From assembly GCA_019915015.1 (NCBI GenBank), contig JAHBBC010000024.1:310001-374000 (forward strand): a stretch of DNA of 64,000 nucleotides, in the 5' to 3' direction. Below are positions 1 to 9,600 of this stretch, in pieces. Under the pieces are notes generated by a model. It did not search any database. It was not told the origin of the DNA and saw nothing but the letters and a program-made list of their open reading frames with translations. Position 1 is the first letter of the stretch. Each line of letters opens with the position of its first letter. Origin of the DNA: Auriscalpium vulgare (lineage: Eukaryota; Basidiomycota; Agaricomycetes; Russulales; Auriscalpiaceae). The position numbers and the translations under genes were made by a program.

Positions 1-994
1 AATTATAGAACTCTATTGTAGCAGTCGGTGAGGAATTTGATCCTGCGCTCGGGATCTGATCTAGCTGGCGGTACGAATCTGTCTTGATCAGGCTGGCTTC
101 CGTAATAGCTGACTTTGGCACAGAAGTCAGAAGATAGTCGTTGCCACTGTGACTCCCCCTGCTCGCGCCGCGGAGCATTTGCAGCGGCTTAGCTGATGGC
201 GACCTCGTATTTTCTGTCAAATGGCTCTGCGCTCACCGGTCATGACCGTGCCAAGATATCCAACAGCTGGCCAGCTGCACTGGCCCGTCGCCCGAGGACT
301 CTGGGATGTTTTCAAAAGTAACAAGTTGTCTCTTAAAAGAGTGGCACGTGCCTTGGCTTATCCAGTGGTACGGCGATCAGACTGTCAGTGACAGGCGATT
401 GATCAGTCGCCAGTGCACAGCCGATACATCGCAAGCAGGGCAAAGACCAAGAAGTAAGGCTGCTGCTGACTGCTGGCGGCGTGGACAGCGAGGCCGGTCA
501 TTCTCGCATTTCTTGTTCAGCACCGCTACAGTACAAATCGGCAGAAAGCAGGTCAGTATTTATGCTGATTCTGCTGAGAGGAGGCTTCGCCGATCACATC
601 AAAGAGTCAGCATGTCTCAAGACTCAATGTCGAGGTCGCATAGGTCGCATGCCACGGCCTTCGAACCGGGTACTTACATGCTCGCCTACCATATGAACAG
701 TGATGCGCCATGGTACTGGGAGATACTGGCGATGTTAGACAGCGTGCTACATCTCATGGCGAGTCCTATAAAGGTACGTTTCATTCGCTGTTGATTCCTC
801 AGCTCCGCTCACTTCGTTCATCCACATTCACCGCTTAGGCACTGGTTGGTGAGTGCTAGGGCAGCATCCCATTCTATGCGAGTAACTAACGCTGTACTAG
901 CCTTTCTTCGACCTCCTTCCCTTCACGACTTCTATCGCACGCCCACCCACAAGCTAATTCAAGCATCACTTTCTTCGCTCCCATATTATCAATA
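1..994. other. Upstream region of the modular secreted protein gene
   Basis: I see no convincing gene here. A 162-codon open frame on the plus strand (306-794) has no recognisable domain, is rich in Arg/Ser and is not extended by plausible splicing, so I leave it out. A TATA-like element (TATAAAG, about 767-773) lies about 225 bases before the start codon at 995 and could drive that gene, leaving a 5' leader of roughly 190 bases. Confidence 0.4.
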
Positions 995-2425
995 ATGCAT
1001 TCTAACGTCGCCCTCATCGCCCTCATCGCCGCCTCGGCTGCCTCCTCCACGGTCGCCGCCCCTATCCAGTACGCCCCTTCAATGCACTGACGCCACAATG
1101 TTTTGCTAACGTTTTTTCCTCTCCTTTCCAGTGACGATCAGGCCCGTGCCTTCGAGCGCGAACTCGCTGCCCGCGAGCCTCTGAGCCTTGGCGGCCTTGG
1201 CTCTGTGTTCGACGGCGAAATCGGCTCAGGCCTCAAGGCCCTCGGAACGGGCCTGCTTGGTGGTGCTGCCGTCCCGGTCATCAACAAATTGTTCGGGAGC
1301 AAGGACAAGTCCTCCACCGCGGCGTCGCGCCGCGAGATCCTCGAGGCGTTCGGCGCCCGTGACGAGGAGGAGCTCCTGAGCCGCAGCATCCTCGGGAGCC
1401 TCCTCGGCGCGACCGAGGACTCCCTCCCCACCGTCCTCAAGACCAGCGCGGCGGGCGGACTTGCCGCCGGCGCGGTCGGCGAGGTCGGCTCAAAGCTTCT
1501 TGACTTGTTCCACAAGAAGAGCTCCGCGTCCAGGTGCGTTGTTTGTCGTGCCGCATCGGTGTGTGCTGATGGCTCCTCTTACAGCCGCGAGCTCGAGGAG
1601 CGCGAGCCTCTGAGCCTTGGCAGCCTCGGCTCTGTGTTCGACGGCGAAATCGGCTCAGGCCTCAAGGCCCTCGGAACGGGCCTGCTCGGCGGTGCTGCCG
1701 TCCCGGTCATCAACAAATTGTTCGGGAGCAAGGACAAGTCCTCCACCGCGGCATCGCGCCGCGAGATCCTCGAGGCGTTCGGCGCCCGCGACGAGGAGGA
1801 GCTCCTGAGCCGCAGCATCCTCGGGAGCCTCCTCGGCGCGACCGAGGACACCCTCCCCACCGTCCTCAAGACCAGCGCGGCAGGCGGCCTTGCCGCGGGC
1901 GCCGTTGGCGAGGTCGGCTCAAAGCTTCTTGACTTGTTCCACAAGAAGAACTCCGCGTCCAGGTGCGTTGTTTGTCGTGCCGCATCCGTCTGCAACGTAT
2001 GTGCTGACGGCTTGTGTTGCAGCCGCGAGCTCGAAGAGCGCTTCAGCCTGGCTGGGCTTGGGGAGGACCTGGGGCCCATTGAGAAGGGCCTGATCGGCAC
2101 CGTCACCAGCTTGGGCGCGTCGGGCGCTGCCTCCGGCGTTCTTGGCAAGATTTTCGACCACAAGAAGGCCGCAGCAACCACCTCGCGTCGCGAGCTCGAA
2201 GAGCGCTTCAGCCTGGCTGGACTCGGGGAGGACCTGGGGCCCATTGAGAAGGGCCTGATCGGCACTGTCACCAGCTTGGGCGCGTCGGGCGCTGCCTCCG
2301 GCGTCCTTGGCAAGCTTTTCGACCACAAGAAGGCCGCAGCAACCACTGCCTCGCGTCGCGATGTTACCCCGGAGCAGGTTCTTTCCCTAATCCTGGCGTC
2401 TCGTTCGTTCGACGAGCTCGACTAA
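995..2425 (+). CDS. Secreted protein of six tandem amphipathic modules
   Basis: I do not recognise a named family. The ATG at 995 opens a signal peptide (MHSNVALIALIAASAASSTV, cleavage near residue 22). Modelled introns are 1069-1131, 1534-1584 and 1963-2022; the last two are multiples of three and stop-free. The spliced product is 418 aa. After the signal come about six related ~45-residue modules, with patterns such as SLGGLGSVFDGEIGSGLKAL, a Gly/Ala-rich stretch, and a basic end (KLFGSKDK, LLDLFHKK, KIFDHKK). Modules 1-2 are duplicated as 3-4, and 5-6 are near-identical. Ser-Arg-Arg sites follow modules 1, 3, 5 and 6, and SSRE follows 2 and 4. Arg-Arg is a possible Kex2 site, so this may be a precursor cut into several peptides. 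That is inference. A structural wall or surface protein is the alternative. Confidence 0.72.
1132..2360 (+). repeat. Intragenic tandem repeats of the modular secreted protein
   Basis: DNA of about 1160-1533 is repeated almost base for base at about 1591-1962, including the start of the intron that follows (GTGCGTTGTTTGTCGTGCCG in both). Two shorter ~145-base repeats follow (about 2023-2190 and 2191-2345). Repetition at both DNA and intron level points to recent unequal exchange. Confidence 0.85.
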
Positions 2426-2668
2426 AGGGTGCAGTATGGTATCTTCCGTGATTTACGATTACTTTGACGATGGACTTTTGGAGCGTCTTGATTAGTTTGG
2501 TGTTTGGCGTTGTACTTGTTTATATTTGTCGTGGTCTGTAGACGGTGAATCCCTACTGGACGTCTGAAGGATAATTGAGTTGGAGCTCATAAACCTTGTG
2601 TACATTCGAACGCTGAGAAGAAGTGAGAAGACAGATAGGATACTAGAAGCGATTCCGACCTAAGTACA

Positions 2669-5600
2669 TCAACTCAACAACCGGAGCAGTGTGTCCAGCT
2701 TATACTCGACGTTGCTAAATCTAGCCTCCATGGCAGCTAGCCGCGTTCCCATATCTTCCACCGACTTCCTCAGTTGCGCTGTCTCCTGCTCTGCAGAGGC
2801 GACTTCCGGTCGCTCGACTTCTACTGTACTGTCCTCGGGAAGCGGCAGCATCAGTCTGAACATGATGTGATACTCCGCCGGCAGCGCTCCGACCTCGCAA
2901 AAAGCTGCCCGGGTATTCCTCTCACAATCTGGACACATAGCAAGACCTGCGGCGTCACGATAGTGTCAATCCTGGGTAATGGAATGAGTCCGCACAGATG
3001 AAGTCAGAAGGCTTACCTCCACCCTCTGGACTGTAGACGAAGCGAGTTCCGGTAAAGACTTGCGAGCACTTGGAGCAAGTGAACTTGTCCTTCCCTACTT
3101 GAAGAGGCGGGACAGAGAGCGGCTCGACAACAAGCGGCACCGCAGACTCGTCTGGATCATAGCGAGGAGACCGCCCGCCGTCGGAATCATCATCTCCGTC
3201 GCTATCGGAGCTGGAAGAGGTTGCATTGTCCGATATCTCTTCGCGAACGTTCTCTGCTGTGAGTCCCATGAGTCCGTCCAGTACGAGGGGGATGAATGGT
3301 CTTCTTAAATTGGCCTCTTCTCGGATCACAGGTGGAGTGACAACCAGAGTCGCGTGCCACGACTTGTGGACTTGACCGTTGGGCATTTTGAGCGTATGCG
3401 GTTGGCTTTGATCGCAGGAGGAGCACATGTCTAATTCTGCAGTGTGCGGTCAGAAATCACGGTATGTTTTAATCAGACATGAGCATCTACCGTGGCATAT
3501 GACACAGCGATACCGCACGCCAGCTATTGGGTTCATGGAGCAAACGTCACAGAAGCGGCCCCTAATACAGGAGACGGAAACGGCTGAGTATCATTGTGTC
3601 GGCAACGAAAAAACGTCGCACTTACATGTGGTCTGACGATTGACGGATCTGCGTTTTCGCCTGCGCGACGTAATACAATTGCTCCTCAACCGGAAGTTGT
3701 TCCTTGAGGGCGGCCAATTGTTCCTTTTCCTCGTCGGAGAATTCCGTGGGGTCTAGACGAGTCCAACAGGCCTCGTTCTCGGTGCGCCGCAGATCCTTTA
3801 TGGTCAGAGCAAGGAACGTAGTGGCGAGTTGCTCTCTACGTTCACGCAACTGAGGGTCTTCAGGAAGATCGGGGGGGCTGCCTTCACTGGGAGACAGTAA
3901 GAAGGCATTGGGCGGGGCAGGCGGGTGCAGCAGTGTTGGCTGGGCGACAGTACGCCGCATCCACTCTCCATGTCTCGGCACGAAATCCGGGTTGTTTTCG
4001 TCCGGCGCAGCGGAATGAAAATAGCTCATCATGTACTCGTAGTCACCGCCAAGATTGAAGTCAGTGTGTCCTTCGGGAATGGCTTTCTCGTAGAAGTATT
4101 CGTACTGTGCGATGCGCAGACTCCAATCAGTGAACGTCGCATGGACAGCACAATGTTTACGCACTATTCCTCCAGCAAAACGCGAGAGCTCGACAGTGGG
4201 ATTGCGACCATGTTGCCGGCAGGAGTCTGGGTGAAGATGTCCATCGCTGATAAGGGAAGTCATATAAAGGGACGACTAACCCTGCACAGCCCCGATACGC
4301 AAACTGACAGCTGTCATGATGTGAGACAAGGTCGAATAACACTCGATGAACCCGCGGTCGTAAAGCCAGGATCCAAGACCGTGTGGATAAACGTGGTCCT
4401 GGGCATACTTTATGAAGCGATGGTGATGTCGAAGTACGAGAAGTAATAATGGGAGCAAAGTCTGTCGGACAGTGTTCGTCAGAAAAAAGCTGTCAAGAGC
4501 GCCGCAGAAAACAGGACCGTGCACCTACCTGTTCCAGTGGCCTACCACCGACGACAAGCTCGACCGAGTGGGGCTCGTCGATGTCGTACGAGAAAGCGGT
4601 GAGAGCTTTCAATAGGCGTGCCTCGGTACGCGCCATATTGTCGCGCACCAGGGTATCCAATTGGTTCCACGCCATGATACGGACGTGTTTCTCGGCGGCG
4701 CAGTAGATGAGCCGGTCGACGTCAGATGCCCATCCGCTCCGGAAGTACCATTGGAACATGCGGCTATTTTCGATCAGCACGTTTTCGCAGTCTGTGCGCA
4801 TCTGTTCGAGTAGACGGAAAACACTCCGCGCGTATATCGCCGTTTCTAAGCTCCAGCCTGCAGTTAACCGACCACGTCAGCCAAGAAAGAAGGCAGACAG
4901 GAACGGAAGTGCAGACCTTGAGCCCAGTATGCGACTGCTTGCAACAATGACCATTCGTCAGGTATGGAATTCGTGAATTCGTTAACCTGAGCGCCATCAG
5001 GCTGTGAGCACGACGTCCACGAGGGCTCATAGCTGTTCGCCTGACCTCAGAGATACGGATGAATCCAGAATTGTCAGTGTCGAACGCTTCCAGGACGGGC
5101 GACTCGTGTTCTACGCCAAGAAACCGTAGACACCATTTGTCGTCTTGCAGTTTTCGTTCTTAACGAGCTTGGTCATTCAGCAATCTGCGTGTCATGGAAG
5201 GTTAAACGATGGTACTCACCGTCTTCAGTCATGGTCCTCTCGCTCGAGTCGTAAACTGGGGCGCGACGATCGCCCTCAGCAATCTTGTCGAAATAGTATT
5301 CCTGGAGCGCCTTGATGAAGTCATGGCCCTTCACGCTGAAGCGCCATCTCTGCCATACACACGGTTCAATATGTCCTCTCCGACGTGTATGAGAAATCGC
5401 TTACCATCTGTTTCCAGAGCTCTCGAATATCCGGATGGTCGATCCGTTCGTAAGGACCGACGTCCAAGCGCCGGATAATTTCCGCAGTAGACAGGCGGAT
5501 GTATAGCTGTATTTCTGCGGTCATCAGTTTCACCTGGGCCTCCAGCTTGTGCGCAAAGTGGTCGGCGTTCTCCTGGAGAATGGTCTCAAGGGAGAGGCGT

Positions 5601-6749
5601 AAATCATGCCGCTCGCGCGGACTCAGCGTCGTAGATGCGCTCGGTGCCTTGTCCCGCCCTCCTCCCCCGTTGTCCTCATCGATAACCAGTCGCGCCTGAA
5701 CTTCGCAAGAGACTTGTGTTAGCAGCTCGTCCGAGTCAAGGACCTTGCTGCGGCCGCCGAGGTCCGCCACCAGGCGCTCGAGCTCTTCCTCCTGCGCGGA
5801 CTTGTACTCGGCAAGAGCGACGAGCTGCTTCAACATCCCATTGTTTGTGCGGACGGTCTCGCGCACTTCGTCGACAGTCACAGTGGTATGGATGGAGAGC
5901 GCGAAGATGATATCGCCCTTGCGCGCGACAATGGTCTCGCCACGTGCTTTGAACTGATCGGCGTAGGAGCCAGAAAAGAAGAATTTGCCTAGATTATCTG
6001 TCAGGCACCATATACGTCGAAAGTAGTATGGACGCACTCGTAAGACTGTGCTTGTGATACGCGTCGATGAGGGCTCCGCATTCTGTGACGTCGGCCTCGA
6101 TCCTCTGCATGAGGACCTGAATTCTGCCCTGTACACTCTGCCCCCTCTCGGTGACCAGCTCGGGATCGCGCACATTGTGCAACTGGAGCAGTGCGCCCAT
6201 CATATCGGCGATTTGGAGGATCAGCGCGCGAGTGCGACGGTTATTTTCCCGCCGCTCGGTTTCCAATTTGACAATTCCACGGACAAGGAGCACCGCGGCT
6301 GGATTTGAATTGGATTGAGCGAAAAACAATTACTGGATGTAATGAAACTCACTTTCGACGAACGGGAACGGTTGTGATTTTGCGAGCCCTTCCACCCCAA
6401 CCAAGACTTTGTCCACAGTACCGATCCAGGCATCAACTTTCGAGCCTAACTCTGTCGCTTTCGTGATCTCCGCCAAAGCGAGGAACGCAGCCTTGATTGT
6501 CGAGCTGTTCGTCGAATAGAAGGAGGTGACCGCCGCTATGGGCTGAGCAACGCTAGATACAGCGTCGTCTCCATCACTATGAGAACAAAGTAGCCATGTG
6601 AGCGACTGTTACTCACCCAGCGTGTCCAGTCTCCTCTCAGCGCTCCCCTCACTTCCAAATGCTGCCGCAAACGTCTCCTCCGGCGACCGGGGGGTGGAGT
6701 CGGTTGAAGTCGAGAGCCATGCCTTCGCAGTGGTTGGAGACGGAGGCAT
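2669..6749 (-). CDS. EF-hand and ZZ-type zinc-finger protein, multi-exon
   Basis: This large minus-strand gene has roughly a dozen exons. The ATG (6747-6749) opens MPPSPTTAKAWLSTSTDS. A helical N-terminal region follows (exon around 6000-6330, with LETERRENNRRTRALILQIA), then a long helical exon (5400-5990). Next is an EF-hand loop (DTDNSGFIRISE, near 5050-5090) followed by VNEFTNSIPDEWSLLQAVAY. A large helical region leads to a ZZ zinc finger (CDVC...CVIC...CSSC, spliced over about 3400-3600). The C-terminal part has a second four-Cys pair (CSKC...CPDC, 2930-3080) and a short coiled coil. This order matches an Agaricomycete family of EF-hand/ZZ proteins of unknown role. Calcium and zinc binding are inferred from motifs. 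The first intron is modelled as very short (about 36-40 nt), so the exon 1/2 junction is uncertain. Confidence 0.78.
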
Positions 6750-7000
6750 CTTTGGGATCCAGAAATTACCCGCATAGGATAGTCATTAATATATCTTTGG
6801 CGCTGACAGCGACCTCGGGAGTCTTGGTCCAGACGGCTACATGTACCCGATAGTGACGGATTATATCGATGATAATAGGCGGCTCGAGTAGGCCCGCAAA
6901 GCCTGTTGACAGTGACACTGTCAACTTCATTGTTCCCACCAGGTTCCCACCGCCAATTCGGCCGTGGGAACGTCCCTGCCTTATGTAAATATCCGACATT

Positions 7001-7026
7001 CACAGGACCTCGGACCTAATGTCCGG
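7001..7026 (+). repeat. Left terminal inverted repeat of the CACTA-like element
   Basis: Starts CACAG and pairs with 9245-9270 with four mismatches in 26 positions. The ATT just outside is one half of the target-site duplication. Confidence 0.75.
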
Positions 7027-7424
7027 CTCCGGGAATCCTCGGGGCATTCCGAATGCCCGCCGGATGCCAAGACCTGCCAGCACTCCGGGCAACCTCCGGG
7101 AATTCAAAGGACTTTCCGCGCGCCCTGAGCTGCCCGGAGGCAGACCGTCGTCCGTCCCGCGCGCCTGACCGCCTCTGTACAGCTGCTGGCAATGCCTAAT
7201 AAATCGTAGAAAATGTAAAAATAATACAGGACCATGCTACAATGCCCGGGAAGCGATCTAAGTGTGCGGGAAAGCAAGAGATGTGTCCGTTCTCCCTCCC
7301 CACGGAGCCCATCAGAACCTGTCAGCCCAGGATCGTCGTCGGGCTCGTCGGGCTCGCAAAAATGCGCCTGGTCGCTGTGCGCAAAGCCTCCTGTGTCCCG
7401 CTTGTAAGCACCCATCCCGCACTC

Positions 7425-8307
7425 ATGAAGACACGCAAAAAACGCACCGAACAAGTCGTTGATATCGACGCGCTTATGGCCGACCCGCCGCCTTCGAAAG
7501 CCAAGGCGCCGGCTGCCAGCGGCAAAGGCGCGCGTCGTGCGCGTGCGCAGCCCACGGAAAGCGCCTCGAGGCCTCAGACACGCGCTGCTGCCCAAAAGCC
7601 CGCACATGAACCTCCTAGCAGTCGACCTAAAGTGTCTGGGGGCGGCTACCTGGATCCCTTCGCGGAAATGCGGCCAAATGCGGTGTCTCTGGTCGCAGGC
7701 GGTAATTAGTTTGATTGCTTGGATGGGAGCAATGTGCTGAACTCACCTTCATGAACGCGCGTGTTGCGTATGTGCTGCCCGCAGAACCCGCCTCACAGCA
7801 GACACGCGCCCCTGCCGCTACCCATCAGGCGACGCCAGAGCCTTCTCAGTCGTATGACGCACCCATCGACGAATTCCTGGATTCATCCGTCCACATGGAA
7901 TGGGAAGCGACGACGCTGGACTCGGATAGTGAGTTCATTTGCTTCTATGATTAAGATGCACTGCAAACCTTCGTGATGGTCTCCAGGGCCTCAAGAAGAC
8001 TTTGAGGAGCGTTTCCGTGCCTTCACCAGAGGAGCCGGACCGTCGGCCGCGACAGAAGACGGTGCTGCGCGCGAGGGATCAAGGGATGGCCGTGTGAGTA
8101 ATATGACGCGATGGAGATCTGATCTAGCTAACGTACCGTTGGCAGGAGATCCAAGCGCTATCGCCGGACAGGCAGGCGCAGGCGAGTGTCCATGGAGACG
8201 ACGAGGGCCCGACCTGGGAACACGACGAAGAGGAGCTAGCACGCGAGGAAGCGCGCCTCCGACAGGAGCATGAAGAGTTGCAAGCCAGGCGCGCTCAAGA
8301 AGAGTAG
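7425..8307 (+). CDS. Transposon-internal hypothetical protein
   Basis: Four exons are modelled: 7425-7701, 7785-7928, 7987-8093 and 8146-8307. They join in frame to 229 aa with standard GT-AG introns. An in-frame codon further upstream (7242) is possible but its leader does not look coding. The N-terminal half is basic and Ala/Pro-rich (KTRKKRTEQ, then many Arg/Ala). The C-terminal half is acidic and helical, ending in a Glu/Arg-rich stretch (EELAREEARLRQEHEELQAR) that may be a coiled coil. No known domain is seen. It lies wholly inside the CACTA-like element, so it is probably an accessory transposon gene or a captured fragment. Confidence 0.5.
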
Positions 8308-8997
8308 GAATTGATGGAGCGGCAGGTCGTCGTTGTCAGCGTCGTCGTCGTCAGACAGAAGCACAGGAGCAGTGGTTGCGCGAGCTGCGTGGTAGAGGTG
8401 ATCCAGTTCGTCGTCAGAGCTCGAGGCATCTTCCACAGTGGGTCGCATATATGCGCCCTTGGGCCGGTGGTCAGCGTCCGGTTCCTCGAAGATTTCGTCG
8501 AAGGCATCGTCGAAGGCGTCAGGGGCCTCTGAAGAGGGATCGCGCGGGGGAGGGGACCACATATGTGAGCCTGGTAGTCGGAAATTGTTAGCATATGCGT
8601 GCCTCAAATGCAACTGCGACGCACCTGCAAACTCCACGCTGGGCTCCCGGGACCCAGCTGCGGGACTAGCTGCTGGGGTGCCCCAAGGCAAATCGTCCAC
8701 AGCAAGGTCCTCGTCGGCGTCGTCGAGAGGCACAGGCGAGAATGGGGCGCGCGACGCAAAAGATGGGGAGCAGCTGCGTCGACGCTGCGGCACATGGTCG
8801 TCGGGCCACTCACCAGTAGCTACACGCTTGCTACTGCTCGGTTTCTGACGCTCGTCCTCCTCGCCTACACGCCGGGTGTCCATCTTCTCCCTCTGCATGT
8901 GGTTCCATATCGTCTTGACTCGCTGCTGCGCGTTGGTTTTGATACACGTAGAGCACGGACAAGGGCGCAAGGCGCTGTCGCGAGATCGCGGGGGCAT
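8236..8997 (-). pseudogene. Truncated transposase N-terminus (CxCxxC type)
   Basis: The frame opens MPPRSRDSALRPCPCSTCIK and continues with RVKTIWNHMQRE. This Cys-cluster plus basic helix is the usual start of large Agaricomycete tnp2/KDZ-like transposases. The rest is acidic low-complexity sequence (DDDDADNDD, LDDADEDLAVDD) and it stops after about 253 codons, where full-length relatives run to around a thousand residues. The catalytic core is absent, consistent with an internal deletion. The start lies about 270 bases inside the right terminus, as expected for a transposase gene. Confidence 0.55.
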
Positions 8998-9244
8998 GCT
9001 GACTTGAGCAGGAGGAGGGAAGCAGGATCTGAGGGAGCGGCGGCAGCGGCGAGTGTCGAGGATGGCGGCGGGAGGAGAGTGAGTGCCGCCGGCGACAGGT
9101 CGCGACTTGGAGCAAATTCAGAGAACGCGTCAATCACGTGCGCTCAAATCGACTGCCCAGATCTGCCCGGCTCCGGACCTCAATTTTCATTGGCCCCCAG
9201 CTGCCCCACACCGGACACTCCGAATTCCCAGCTATATACAGGTA

Positions 9245-9270
9245 CGGACATTCAGGGCCGATGTGCTGTG
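9245..9270 (-). repeat. Right terminal inverted repeat of the CACTA-like element
   Basis: Reads CACAGCACATCGG inward on the minus strand, matching the left end. It is followed directly by ATT at 9271-9273. Confidence 0.75.
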
Positions 9271-9600
9271 ATTGTAAGCTTGAACGTGAATCTACTAGAC
9301 GTTGACATGACGCAAATGATTGGATACTTAGAATGAGATATGTAGGACATAAGTTGAGAGGACGAGCAGGGCCATTAATGTTCGGTATCGCTCGTGAAAA
9401 TGACGACTGGTCGAACGTCGGAAGCCTCGCGGATAAGACGTGCTGTCTTTTGCCACGCGTCGCTACGGTCGTCCTATTCCATTTCGCTCCAGCTGCGCAA
9501 CACTTGCCATTTGTTGTCGCTCCGACTTTCAGCTCGTTCCAATAAGCTCTTACTTGCCTTCGTCTGCTTGAGCCGTACCAAGCCGCTTTGACTTGTTGCA
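9271..9600. other. Residual promoter region of the GH5 gene
   Basis: This 330-base stretch separates the transposon end from the GH5 start codon. I see no gene and no clear TATA box. Before the insertion it would have been joined to 6750-7000, making a divergent promoter of about 580 bases shared with the EF-hand/ZZ gene. Confidence 0.5.

Larger units (their letters stand above)
7001..9270. mobile_element. Non-autonomous CACTA/EnSpm-like DNA transposon
   Basis: The ends are imperfect inverted repeats of about 26 bp. The left end begins CACAGGACCTCGGACCTAAT (7001) and the right end, reverse-complemented from 9270, begins CACAGCACATCGGCCCTGAA; 22 of the first 26 positions agree. ATT flanks both sides (6998-7000 and 9271-9273), a 3-bp target duplication as expected for CACTA-type elements. 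Subterminal DNA carries repeated CTCCGGG-type motifs. Inside are two convergent genes that overlap at 8236-8307. Neither contains a recognisable transposase core, so the element looks internally deleted. It is assigned by structure, since no catalytic domain is visible. Confidence 0.75.

Noticed and set aside
306..794. 162-codon plus-strand open frame near the left edge
   Set aside because: Composition is Arg/Ser-rich, there is no domain or splice support, and a promoter for the next gene lies at its end.
1579..2346. 255-codon minus-strand open frame
   Set aside because: It is antisense to the repeat modules of the secreted protein; its length follows from GC-rich repetition.
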